From: Dendrophyllia cribrosa
Taxonomy: Eukaryota > Cnidaria > Anthozoa > Scleractinia > Dendrophylliidae
Assembly (NCBI GenBank): GCA_024195265.1
Contig: JAJLRJ010000003.1
Coordinates: 55,235,284 to 55,299,283 of the forward strand
Length of the DNA: 64,000 nucleotides
Direction of reading: 5' to 3'
Shown: piece by piece, positions 10,869 to 21,842 of the stretch
Position numbering within the stretch: the first letter of the stretch is position 1
Layout: the number at the start of each line of letters is the position of its first letter
The notes under the pieces: model-generated
Database searches by the model: none
What the model was told of the DNA's origin: nothing
Seen by the model: the letters and a program-made list of their open reading frames with translations, nothing else
Program-made: the position numbers and the translations under genes

Positions 10869-11972
10869 CTTAAAAGCAGCTGTTACGAGAAATGAGATCA
10901 CAGCAGTTTTGTCAAGGCGGCCGTAAGTAAAGCTGTCCGCTCACGATAAAAATTTCGCTCAGAAAACTCTGACTGAAATTGAAGATGGCTACAAACTAGA
11001 AGTCAGGTGATGAGTTAATTCATTTACCGTGTTTTGTGACAAATCATGTTACGACACTTAGTGTCTGGTTCATAAGTTTGGCAATGTGTAAATATCCGGT
11101 CTCGATTGCGAAACCGTCACATAAGTAAAAAAAAAAACTCTAAAAAAACTCACTCTGCTTTCTGGTAAGTTTGAAAGAAAAATTACAATTAACAACTTCT
11201 CGTTACATTTTTGAACACCCGGAGAGAAAAGCTCGATATATCTGCAAGATCGCGTAAGCTCGCGAACGTGACCGCTTTGCGTTTTTTCGTGCCGGCGTCA
11301 TGCCCGCGGTCAGTTCCAAAACGTGTAGGACGAGAACTGCGAGAAGGTTATTCTGGTTATTCCTTCCAATCTTGATTTTAAGTTGGCTGTACAAGATCAG
11401 AAAGGCGGAGCTCCGTCGTCTCCCACGATATCTTCAAGTTGAGAATTTATAAGGTACGAAAGCGATGACTGACCTACGAAATCGACCTACGATTACAGTT
11501 ACTTGTTTTCAGAAGAACTTGATTGCCCAACCCCCACCCCCCATGACAAACGAAAACCTCGGCTGCCTCGTGGTCTGGTGTTTTCTCCGATCTCAGCACA
11601 CGTATCTTCATGCATCGTATCTTTGGCATTTGAGTCGAATTGTTGTTTTAGATTTTACAACATTTACTTCTCCCAGCTTTCATATTTTGTTTCTAACAGA
11701 TCAGATGAAAGGTTGCGTGAGTATTTTTCAGCTTTTAGGTCGATATTTACGGCGAATTTCTATGGTGTTCCTAGCTCCTTTTTAACTTATTTTGAATTTG
11801 TAAATATAGAAATCTAATCAATTTCAAAATCATTCAAACTCTTGAACAAGAAAGATACTTTCTTTTCACTTTTGGGAAAAAACGTTTGCGTGACCTCTTT
11901 GACCTGTTTGTTTATGCTACTGAATGAAACGTGATGCCTTGAGGGTCCGCATGATTTTACGCATAACAAATT

Positions 11973-13263
11973 CGCTGTGGCTAAATGGCCGGTAACCGGT
12001 CAAGGTTTTCAAAACACTAAATGGCCGGCAATTCTATATTTTCAGTAAATTTCACAAAATCGAAAAATTCCAGCTAATCTAAACTATCATATGTCGATTT
12101 AGAAAGGTCAAGCGATCCTGAAATGCTTTATAGATCTCAAGTCTAGTGTTTGGTTTAAGCTGGGCTCAGAAGACGAAACCATGTTTTGTGACACTTAGAA
12201 CTTTTTTCAGCTCGACTGCCGGTCAAGGTTTTCAAAACACTAAATGGCCGGCAGTCCTTCATTCTCAGTAAATTTCACAAAATCGAAAAATTCCAGCTAA
12301 TCTAAACTATCATATGTCGATTTAGAAAGTTCAAGCGATCCTGAAATGCTTTATAGATCTCAAGTCTAGTGTTTGGTTTAAGCTGGGCTCAGAAGACGAA
12401 ACCATGTTTTGTGACAGAACTTTTTTCAGCTCGACTGCCGGTCAAGGTTTTCAAAACACTAAATGGCCGGCAGTTCTATTTTTTCAGTAAATTTCACAAA
12501 ATCGAAAAACTCCAGCCATTCTGAACTATCATATGTCGTGATCCTGATCAAACGAGCCGGTTTTGTGGGATTTCTATATCACGAAACCCCCGACGAAACC
12601 ATGTTTTTGCAGTCGAGCTGAAAAAAGTTCCAAGTGTCACAAAACATGGTTTCGTGATCTAGAAATCCCACAAAACCGGCTCGTTTGATCAGGATCACGA
12701 CATATGATAGTTCAGAATGGCTGGGTTTTTTCGATTTTGTGAAATTTACTGAAAATATAGAACTGCCGGCCATTTAGTGTTTTGAAAACCTTGACCGGCA
12801 GTCGAGCTGAAAAAAGTTGTGTCACAAAACATGGTTTCGTCTACTGAGCCCAGCGTAAACCAAACACTAGACTTGAGATCTATAAAGCATTTCAGGATCG
12901 CTTGAACTTTCTAAATCGACATATGATAGTTTAGATTAGCTGGAATTTTTCGATTTTGCGAAATTTACTGAGAATAAAGGACTGCCGGCCATTTAGTGTT
13001 TTGAAAACCTTGACCGGCAGTCGAGCTGAAAAAAGTTGTAAGTGTCACAAAACATGGTTTCGTCTACTGAGCCCAGCGTAAACCAAACACTAGACTTGAG
13101 ATCTATAAAGCATTTCAGGATCGCTTGACCTTTCTAAATCGACATATGATAGTTTAGATTAGCTGGAATTTTTCGATTTTGTGAAATTTACTGAAAATAT
13201 AGAACTGCCGGCCATTTAGTGTTTTGAAAACCTTGACCGGTTACCGGCCATTTAGCCACAGCG
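11973..13263. mobile_element. 1.29-kb palindromic element with 9-bp target duplication
   Basis: The ends CGCTGTGGCTAAATGGCCGG are exactly inverted and flanked by TAACAAATT (11964-11972 and 13264-13272). Almost the whole element is two arms of about 630 bp meeting near 12600. Each arm has about 2.8 copies of a roughly 220-bp module that starts at CCGGTCAAGGTTTTCAAAAC. No coding sequence. The high similarity of the arms suggests recent insertion or gene conversion. Confidence 0.85.
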
Positions 13264-13377
13264 TAACAAATTAGAACTCAATGCAGTTTCATTCTTTCCT
13301 TCGTCGCTTTCGTATAAACAGAAAAGGAAAATCGTCCTTCAAACAAAAAATTTTATCGCCCTTTAGTTATTTAAAAT

Positions 13378-13911
13378 CACAGGGAGCCCATACAATCTGT
13401 TTGTGTAACATAATGACCGTTTGTAATTTTATAGGAAATGTATGAGATTTACCTAAATTTCATATTATGGCGACGTATCGCCAAATGTATGTACTGATCA
13501 ACGCTAAATAAACGTTAAATTACCTTATTTGTTGTGTGTTGTCGTCCTTTTGCCATAAAAGTGATATTTTGAGCGATTTTGAAGGATTCTGAGTTCGCCG
13601 TTGACTGTACGTCAACGGTGATATTTTGAGCGATTTTGAAGGATTCTGAGTTCGCCCAGTCTGGAGTTCGCCGTTGACTGTACGTCAACGGCGAACTCAG
13701 AATCCTTCAAAATCGCTCATAATATCACTTTTACGGCAAAAGGACGACAACACACAACAAATAAGGTAATTTAACGTTTATTTAGCGTTGATCAGTACAT
13801 ACATTTGGCGATACGTCGCCATAATATGAAATTTAGGTAAATCCCATACATTTCCTATAAAATTACAAACGGTCATTATGTTACACAAACAGATTGTATG
13901 GGCTCCCTGTG
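13378..13911. mobile_element. 534-bp near-perfect palindrome with 8-bp target duplication
   Basis: The ends CACAGGGAGCCCATACAATC are inverted and flanked by TTTAAAAT (13370-13377 and 13912-13919). The arms are almost identical to the centre near 13650, where the GTTGACTGTACGTCAAC hairpin is partly repeated. The 8-bp duplication would fit hAT- or P-type mobilisation. There is no transposase. Confidence 0.85.
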
Positions 13912-14596
13912 TTTAAAATGATTGCTTTATGGCATTTAATAATATGATGTCCCTTTGCAGTCTAGACCAGTCTAGTTTTATTTTCTGTTATCTCAAGTTC
14001 GCCTTTACAATTAATGGGAAATAATTTTCTCGAGCCCTGTTAATTTTACAACATTTACTTCTCACATCTTTCATATTTTGTTACTAACCGCTCAGATGAA
14101 AGGTTGCCTGAGTATTTTTTAGCTTTTAGGTCGGTATTTTATACATAAAAGCCTGGTATGAGGAAAACTGACTAAAATATTGACTCTTCGGAGGTTAATC
14201 ACCAAGATTCATCATTATTTTAAACATTTGCTTCGATTCTTATCCACAGAACCGCATTTATGGGACAATTCTACATTTCGCATTTTCACCTTATACTGAC
14301 ATCATAGCAGTAGTACATGCGCCAGTTGGGCGACTATTTTTTTACTTGTGTGACGGTTTCGCAATCGAGACCGGATATTTACACATTGTCAAACTTATGA
14401 ACCAGACACTAAGTGTCGTAACATGATTTGTCACAAAACGCGGTAAATGAATTAACGCATCACCTGACTTCTAGTTTGTAGCCATCTTCAATTTCAGTCA
14501 GAGTTTTCTGAGCGAAATTTTTATCGTGAGCGGACAGCTTTACTACAGCCGCCTTGACAAAACTGCTGTGATCTCATTTCTCGTAACAGATGCTTT

Positions 14597-14790
14597 TAAG
14601 ATTCCCTATTTTAGAGATTCCCTATTTTAGAGATTCCCTATTTTAGAGATTCCCCATTTTAGAGATTCCCCATTTTAGAGATTCCCTATTTTAGGGATTC
14701 CCTATTTTAGAGATTCCCCATTTTAGAGATTCCCCATTTTAGTAGATTCCCCGTTTCCCGTTCCCCGATTCCCCGTTCCTATTTTAGACA
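14597..14790 (-). repeat. 16-bp minisatellite in the right arm (inverted)
   Basis: Inverted copy of the array at 10637-10868, unit GATTCCCTATTTTAGA, fewer copies. Confidence 0.85.
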
Positions 14791-14984
14791 TAGCCTAAAT
14801 TGAATAACATTTGCAAACTGAAGAACAAAAGAAACTAATATTCCTACAAATCAGACAACCAGACAAGATTAAGATATGCAAAATTATTTCTGCAAATTCT
14901 GGATGGATTCTTGAAAACATACGTATGGAACAAATTTGATGCAGATGTTTCCAACAAAATAGCATGCTATAGTTAAAATTTAGG

Positions 14985-15128
14985 GTAAGATTTCCGTACA
15001 ACCCCATACATTAATTATACATGTATGCGCTATTGTTTTTCTTCAGGCGTTTTATTGTTTTGGCTTTTGTTTTAGTTTTGAGAAAAGTATGCATAACTAA
15101 TGTATGGGGTTATACGGAAATCTTTCCA
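14985..15128. repeat. Short inverted-repeat element
   Basis: GATTTCCGTACAACCCCATA (from about 14988) recurs inverted at about 15100-15125 with one change. About 140 bp, MITE-like, no coding content. Confidence 0.5.
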
Positions 15129-15740
15129 AATTTAGCACTATGCAGACCTGCATGTTCAGTCCGATCACGAATGAAACATGTTTCACTTTATATATGTAAA
15201 ACGTGTTCACTTCAGGCGCTGCATTGCGGCTCGACGCGTCTCATCGTTGAACACTGCATTGCCCTAGTTTCAGATGAGCTTGAAAAGTGAGATTAAACCA
15301 CAATAGCTCTATTTTTTCGGTTTATGAACAATTATGAAAAATTTATGCGAGCTTGTTGCGTAAAAAGGTATAAATTATAAGACCAGGCGTACGTGAAACG
15401 TGTTTGGAAATTGAATGTGAACAATGAAACTCCAAATTTCGGTGATGTGAACAGCATGACATTCGGTTAAGATAATTTGTTTTGATGACTTCGATCATGG
15501 AAAGAACACATCAAAGTTAGCTTTGCTATTCTACAGTATGTAAGCTTACAATCGTGCCTATAAACTGGTGAGTATAATAAAGATACTTACAATTCAAACT
15601 GCAGCGATCGATGAATACAACTTAACTACGAGACATTTGAGACAAGGTAGAAAATTCCGAGAAAAATGATGTCAGCAGACAAAAATAGCCTTCAGTTACC
15701 AATCCCTTTTGACCGTTCTTAGGTGACGTTGTTGTGTCAC
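15129..15740. other. Intergenic, no gene seen
   Basis: AT-rich sequence between repeats; no frame, RNA gene or clear repeat structure recognised. Confidence 0.35.
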
Positions 15741-15767
15741 TATTCTCAGCGGTCTCACCCAAGCGCC

Positions 15768-15774
15768 TATAAAA
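15768..15774 (+). promoter_or_regulatory. TATA box in left repeat of the gag element
   Basis: TATAAAA within block A, identically placed in the second copy at 20072-20078. It would drive transcription into the spliced gag gene; a 1.69-kb insertion now separates it from the ORF. Confidence 0.5.
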
Positions 15775-15797
15775 GAGAGTGAGTGAATTAGCACGTT

Positions 15798-17490
15798 ACG
15801 GTGGCCCAGAAGTGCAAAACAAAATTATTTTGTTAAAAACAATTTACTTTAATGCGAAACAACTTTCTTTTGTTAAAAACAATTTACTTTAATGCAAAAC
15901 AACTTTCTTTTCTTAAAAACAATTTACTTTAATGCAAAACAACTTTTTTTTCTTAAAAACAAATTTCACTTTTCAAAAACAAATTTGTTTTTGTCAATAC
16001 GACTTTCTTTCTTACAAAACAATTTACTTTGTTAAAACAAAATACATTATTTAAAATCAAATCTCTTTTAAAAACCATATATTTTTCTTTATAAATCAAT
16101 GCGCTTTATCTTGATACCCATTTTCCTTCCCTCGAAACACAGAACCGCTTTTGCAATGAAATTCCAACGTTCGAATCAAAATTAACTTTCCTCGAAACAA
16201 AACTTTCTTTTACTTCGGATGTATTGGGAGACTGGATCGAGTCAGCCTCTAAGGATAGTGTTGACGTGGGCTTCTTGCCATTCAATTTCATAGAAGGTAC
16301 ATTGTTTGCGTTAATTTGCGACGTTGACGAAGAAACAGAAGATACCAGCTGCAAGTTTTCGGAGACTTCAACCTCCAAGTTACTCCCACAAGAAAAGCAA
16401 AACTTTGGAGGATGGAAGGTCTCATATCAAAACCGATTACAACTCTGTCTATTTCCTATAGTGTGACGGTCACGATCTTAGTACGTGCTTATTCTCAAAC
16501 ACCCTCGCTTTCTTGTCTTCTTTGATGACAAGTCACTTGATCGTTGTGCCATCTTTTTGGTCCTTTTGCTTGTCCAAATAAAATAGCGACTCTAATTTTA
16601 CGTCTAACTCGAAATTTTAGTGGCAAATGGTTGTAATATTAATTTCTCTTGTTTGGTAAATTACGGTGGATACTCATGATTTTTTTAAACATATTCGAAA
16701 AAGTTTCTATAGGTGGTTTTCACGTTACGTCACGGCGGCCATGTTGGTGCACACTTACAAAAGAATTTTAATTAACTTCTTTTTTTATGTGCACCAACAT
16801 GGCCGCCATGGCCTTTGTCATTTGAGTCCCACAGGACCATATTTTAAAGGCTTCACGCGAAATTTCGCATGTGAAAGGGATACACGTATCACTAGGGATT
16901 TGGTTATCCTGGGAGGGTACCGGGGGATACACAAAACACAGCAGCCATATTTGAAGGGGATACACATATCACTGTGACACGTGTGGCGTTTTTCACTCGA
17001 TCCAGTCTCCACAGTGTATCCGGGACCTTGAGGAAAAGAAAGTTTTGTTTCGAGGAAAGTTAATTTTGATTCGAACGTTGGAATTTCGTTGCAAAAGCGG
17101 TTCTGTGTTTCGAAGGAAGGAAAATGGGTATCAAGATAAAGCGCATTGATTTATAAAGAAAAATATTTGTTTTTTAAAAGAAATTTGATTTTAAATAATG
17201 TATTTTGTTTTAACAAAGTAAATTGTTTTGTAAGAAAGAAAAGTCGTATTGACAAAAACAAATTTGTTTTTGAAAAGTGAAATTTGTTTTTAAGAAAAGA
17301 AAGTTGTGTTGCATTAAAGTAAATTGTTTTTAAGAAAAGAAAGTTGTTTTGCATTAAAGTGAAATTTGTTTTTAAGAAAAGAAAGTTGTTTTGCATTAAA
17401 GTAAATTGTTTTTAAGAAAAGAAAGTTGTTTTGCATTAAAGTAAATTGTTTTTAACAAAAGAAAGTTGTTTTGCACTTCTGGGCCACCGT
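15798..17490. mobile_element. 1.69-kb palindromic insertion inside the gag element
   Basis: The ends ACGGTGGCCCAGAAGTGCAA are exactly inverted and flanked by AGCACGTT (15790-15797) and AGCATGTT (17491-17498), an 8-bp duplication with one mismatch. The uninterrupted target sequence survives in the second block A near 20092. The arms (about 15798-16380 and 17030-17490) are built of degenerate tandem units with AAAACAACTTTCTTTT and AAACAATTTACTTTAATGC. No transposase. Confidence 0.85.
16734..16812. repeat. Small palindrome with GGCGGCCATGTTGGTGCAC arms
   Basis: GGCGGCCATGTTGGTGCACA is inverted around an AT-rich loop, inside the centre of the 15798-17490 element. A similar motif occurs near 50128-50145, so it is a dispersed repeat core. 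Confidence 0.55.
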
Positions 17491-17553
17491 AGCATGTTGC
17501 CAGTTTGACAAAAATTGTCTAGAGTTCTCTTCGCCGTTTTTCTGCTCCGACTC

Positions 17554-19390
17554 ATGGCTCAAGTTCCTGAACAGGTTCCACATGCTCCGAAAAACCCTGT
17601 CGCTGACGCGATAATTCCACAGAATCCAGTTGCTGAACCTCCAGTGGCTCCTCCCCCTGTGGCGGAGAATGCAGTTAATGCGGATAATCTCGAGGTACTT
17701 TTATTGCTTTCCTCGTTGCTTCATCCCTTCTTGGTACCCTAGTTTCACGTTTTGTCTCGTTATCGCTTCGCTTCCCGTTCGTTTCCCTTCGCTAGTTTCC
17801 ACGTTGCGCCCTTTTTGTACTTTCTCTCCGGTACATTTTAAGCTAGCCACATTAGTGTTTTCTGCTTTTGCTTGCCATTTGCGCGTTTCGCATATTATTT
17901 TCCTTTTTTGCCTCGTGGCGTTTTAAGTTTTCATGTTGTTTGTTAGTTTGTTGGCAGCGAATCCCTCACATTTTTCGCTCACTTTATCAGTTTTTTACGG
18001 GCTTTATTTTATCTCTAGGTTTGTGTGTGTCTGCTTCAGCCCGCCCATTTATTTCGTGTTAGCAAAATCCATAACATTTTTGCTCTCGCCATGAGCGTAT
18101 CTCTTTTTATTTTATCTTATGGTTTGTTCTTTGTTGCGTACGCCCCTTTTGTTCGTTTTAGCAAACCCTAAGGTTTTATGCTCTCCCATGAGCTAATTGG
18201 CTATATTTCGTCTCATGGTGTTTTGTTTGCGTACATTTTTGTTTGTTTTAGCAAAACCCAAAAGGTTTTCATGCTCTCCCATGAGCTAATTGGCCTTATT
18301 TTGTCTCATGGTGTTTGTTTTTGGCGTACGCCCTTTTGTTTGTTCGAGCAAAACCCAAAAGGTTTCATGCTCTCCCATGAGCTAATTGGCTTTATTTGTC
18401 TCATGGTGTTTGTTTTGTGGCATACGCCTTTTTTGTGTATTTGAGCAAACCCAAAAGGCTTATTGCTCTCCCATGAGCTAATTGGCTATATTTTGTCTCA
18501 TGGTGTTTGTTTTTTGGCGTACGCCCTTTTGTTTGTTTGAGCAAAACCCACAAGGTTTCATGCTCCCCCATGAGCTAATTGGTTGTATTTTGTCTCATGG
18601 TGTTTGTTTTTGTGGCGTACGCCTTTTTTGTGTATCTGAGCAGAACCCAGAAGGTATTGCTCTCCCATGAGCTAATTGGCCTTATTTTGCCTCATGGTGT
18701 TTGTTTTGTGGCGTCGCCCCTTTTATTTTGTTTTGCGCTTTTTATTTTCCGGCTTTTGTTCATCTGTCGGTTTTGTATTTGTTTTGATTATGTTTACTTT
18801 TCACATGGGAGCTTGTTTTTCGCGTTTCTTTGCGTGTTTTTGTTATCTTCCCCTCGTTTTATCAGGTTGCCAATCTACTGAGACGTATCCAAGCCCTTGA
18901 GAGTCGTCAACAATCTGATGTAGAAAGTAGTTTGTCTAACCTCGCTGCTTACGGCCTGCGCCGTAAACATGACTTCGATAAATACCACGCTTTGGCCTTG
19001 GCGGAAGATTTGGTAGCGGCAGCCCAGAATGCAAAGCATGAAAAAGCAAACTTCCTCTCCGCCGCCACCAGGGCGTTGAGAGACCGTCTCGACAAGTCCC
19101 GGGAGCAATTTCAGGCTTACTTCATGGCGCTATTTTCAGACAAAGATTACTCTAAAGTCTTTGATTCAATCGCTAAGGTGAATAAGTCTCTTCGTGCTGC
19201 TGGCCCATCAACCGCCACTTCCCCAGCGTCACGTTCCAATGACCAGAGCTCTCGTCTCGTTTGTAATTTTTGTGGAGCCCCCGGCCACACCTCCCCGTTC
19301 TGTTTTAAGAGGCGACAGAGGCCCTCCAGGGGAAGGTTCCTCCCCTACCAGCGTTCCCCTCGCACCAGGGACAATGCTAGCTCCCAATAG
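17554..19390 (+). CDS. Spliced gag-like protein with CCHC zinc knuckle
   Basis: Two exons join in phase 0. Exon 1 is 17554-17694 (47 codons, proline/valine-rich, ending ...NADNLE, donor GTACTT). Exon 2 is 18866-19390 (acceptor TTTTATCAG, 174 residues plus stop). The product is 221 aa. Exon 2 has a helical region (NLLRRIQALESRQ onward), then a C-X2-C-X4-H-X4-C knuckle (CNFCGAPGHTSPFC) and an Arg/Pro-rich tail, typical of retroelement nucleocapsids that bind element RNA. The intron (about 1.17 kb) contains a tandem repeat. Met 17554 is chosen because the frame before it runs into the terminal repeat. No polymerase follows. The splice is predicted; reading exon 2 alone would give a shorter protein. 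Confidence 0.6.
18075..18720 (+). repeat. About 95-bp tandem repeat inside the gag intron
   Basis: Six clear copies and a degenerate first one, each with CCCATGAGCTAATTGG and TCTCATGGTGTTTG, repeat every 93-98 bp (copies start near 18185, 18278, 18373, 18469, 18565 and 18663). Frames across them are repeat artefacts. Confidence 0.85.
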
Positions 19391-21256
19391 TTTTTCTGCT
19401 TCGCTTTTTTGCTGTGTTACAAGTTGCCTTTTAATGTTACATATACCTTAAATATTTTGTAGCCCATGTTCAAATTATAAAAGCTTTTTTCCCTTGTATT
19501 TTCTTTCTTCGTTTATTTTTTGCTGTTTTAGCTTTGCGCGCGCGCTTTCTTTTTTCTCTTTCTCCCAACCCAGTTTTTGTTCCCCTTTCTTTCCCGCTCT
19601 GGGTTGGCAGTTTTAAAAGGGAGTCTAATTCCCTCTCGGATTACTGAGGCTTAAAACTGCCATCCCTTGAGCCGCCTTTTTTTTTTTCTTATCGCACCTT
19701 CTTGCATGTTTGCCCTTTTTTCTCTTTCTCTTTTTCAGCCCCCTACTAGCGTGCTAAACTTTCGCTTAATTATCCTCTACCACGGACTTCTACCCGCCGG
19801 GGTCACTCCGACGGTGCGCCTTTATCCGCGGCTCGAGGGATGGCGCCTCAGAATACACATATTTTTTGGGCCGGTTTTTGGCTTTGGTGTTGGGGTTTTC
19901 CTCCTTTTATGTTTGAGTGTTGGGTATTTTTTCTTGGTGTGCGTGCCTTTTGGTCTGTTCATGTGGCTGTTTGCATTGATTCTCGGCGTAGGCAGATTGC
20001 CCATAACTCAAATAGGACAGGTGAGACCGGTGAGAATAGAATACTATTCTCAGCGGTCTCACCCAAGCGCCTATAAAAGAGAGTGAGTAAATTAGCATGT
20101 TGCCAGTTTGACTAAAATTGTCGAGGGTGAATGCCGTTTCTATAGTTCTCCCTTTTGTATCTTGTTCTTACCGGTTTTTCCTATCCTCCTCTCTCGGTCG
20201 CCTTCGACCTGCTTTTACCTTTCCCTCCCCCACCCTTTTTTTTTTTTTCCCCTTTTCTCTAGACTGTTTCTATTTCGCATTATTAGTCGAAGGCTTCCGG
20301 CAGATTGCCCATAACTCAAATAGGACAGGTGAGACCGGTGAGAATAGAATACGATGGTAACTTAACTAGGCTCGAAAAACAGCCGCCATCCGGGGCGCTT
20401 ATTATTTTTGACCTATTTTGAAAAAAAAAAAAAAAAATAGCTCATTAGCAGGCGCGCAGTTTGGTTTGTGATGTTTGTAGCGGAGCTCTGCGACCGAAGG
20501 CCCGCGCGGAGCCCCATACTCATAGAACTAAACCTATGCCCGTCATTTTTCACGGTCATGGCTAGCGGAATGTTTCGCGGGCGCGACATCGTGAAGGGTT
20601 AGATCGCGGGCGCGACGTCGCGCAGGGCTAAATCGCGGGCGCGTACGACGTCGGCCAACATGCGTGTACGACGTTGCGCAAGTGCTTGGTTTCAAAACCG
20701 TAATTTCGTGCTATCAGGTCTTAACGGAGTAATAACACACATAATTTATAATATTTAAAATGGAAAGAAAAAACTTTAAAGAATACCAGGAGCCTAATCG
20801 GCTCCTGAGAATACACAGAAGCCGCTTTAGTGGAAAAAGAAGAGCTTTTAGGGATAAAATCTTGCTTCAAGGAACTTCATACGTTTTTATCAATGGGAGA
20901 CGATATTTCTTCTTCGGAAGTCGAGGGACTTAAAGGTAAAACAAATTACATTTTTCGATGGGAATTTATGTTAAGATCAATTTGTGATTGACTTTTCCTT
21001 TGCGTTCTCGTTAGTTTGGGAGAAATGTTTATAAAACGTGCTCAAATTCAGTCGTATTGATATATCTTGAATGCCATCAAGGACAGCTCCTCGATGCGCT
21101 AAAAGTACGCGTTTTTCTTTTAAACATAAACTAATCGATACTTGAACAAAATTTTTCAAAGGGAAATTCGTTCTCGTCCCTAGAGCCCACGTTTCGTTTG
21201 GTCAGCGACAAAACGAAGGCTCTAGGACCAAAGCCTTCCGGATGGGAAGACCTTAG

Positions 21257-21525
21257 ATAACAACGGTCTGGACCACCTCGGACACTTATTGTCGACACTT
21301 AGAATTTTATTTTCAATAAATTTTTAAGTGTAAAAAAGAAAATCTAAAATCCCCACTCAGGATTGAACCTGTGACCTCAGCTAGGCTTAGGCTAGCTTCT
21401 CGGGTTGTTTAGGCCTAAATTTTACTATATAAACTATTAACCCTAACCTCAACTGAAAGCTAACCAGTTACTCCGCTATATAAGTCTCAATAAGGGGTCC
21501 GAGGTGGTCCAGGCCGTTATCTGGG
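21257..21525 (-). mobile_element. tRNA-derived SINE within short inverted repeats
   Basis: On the minus strand, GCGGAGTAACTGGTTAGC (A-box-like, near 21465-21482) and GGTTCAATCC (B-box, near 21360-21369) are the two internal Pol III promoter elements of a tRNA-like head. The unit is bracketed by an inverted GGACCACCTCGGA/TCCGAGGTGGTCC pair at about 21269 and 21498. Confidence 0.55.
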
Positions 21526-21639
21526 GTCTTCCTTCCGGATGTCGTAACATCCACGACATCCGTTAGCGCATGCCTAATGCATTAATATACTACTGCGCTT
21601 GCTCAACCGGAAATAAAGAAAACCTTTCGTGTGTGCATT

Positions 21640-21700
21640 CTCGTACCCAGAGCCCTCGTTTCGTTTGGTTGAGCTCTGGAGACGAGAATGTTGTGTGTGT
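21640..21700. repeat. Short hairpin repeat
   Basis: CATTCTCGT and ACGAGAATG bracket AGAGCCCTCGTTTCGTTTGG; a related copy lies near 21170-21230. Probably a tiny MITE family. Confidence 0.4.
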
Positions 21701-21734
21701 GGAACAGACCATTTTCGATATATCAAAATTCATA

Positions 21735-21842
21735 CTTGGCTCCGAGGCTTAGGGGAATAAAACAAAAGAAATCATATTGAGGTTCAGTGTTGAATTAATC
21801 ATTTCTTTTGTTTTATTCCCCAAGCCTCGGAGCGAAGTATAA
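21735..21842. repeat. 108-bp palindrome
   Basis: Arms of about 40 bp (GGAATAAAACAAAAGAAAT and complement, with the CCGAGGCTT core) flank a short loop. No coding content. Confidence 0.6.

Larger units (their letters stand above)
10625..14795. mobile_element. 4.17-kb long-inverted-repeat element with 10-bp target duplication
   Basis: The ends GGCTATGTCTAAAATAGG and its complement are flanked by TAAATTGAAT (10615-10624 and 14796-14805). The arms are about 500 bp (to about 11130 and from about 14330). Each starts with a 16-bp minisatellite and then carries unique sequence in inverted orientation. Two further palindromic elements (11973-13263 and 13378-13911) sit inside, so the original element was about 2.3 kb. 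A direct repeat (11643-11750 against 14040-14140) lies in the interior. No transposase was seen. A 9-10 bp duplication fits Mutator-like elements, but this is only suggestive. Confidence 0.8.
15741..20352 (+). mobile_element. Gag-bearing retroelement with split direct repeats (Ngaro/DIRS-like layout)
   Basis: The terminal block A (from TATTCTCAGCGGTCTCACCC, with a TATAAAA box at 15768) recurs at 20045. Block B (GGCAGATTGCCCATAACTCA through GAATAGAATAC) occurs at 19991-20044 and 20299-20352. The order is A-internal-B-A-B, the split direct repeat pattern of tyrosine-recombinase retroelements such as Ngaro. The extreme ends are also inverted: TATTCTCA(G/C)CGGTCTCACC at the left, its complement at the right. 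The inside encodes only a spliced gag-like protein; no reverse transcriptase or recombinase was seen, so it would be non-autonomous. No target duplication is visible. The alternative is two tandem insertions sharing termini. Confidence 0.55.

Noticed and set aside
21340..21490. tRNA-like A and B boxes considered as a true tRNA gene
   Set aside because: Spacing between the boxes is over 90 bp and no acceptor stem forms; a SINE head fits better.
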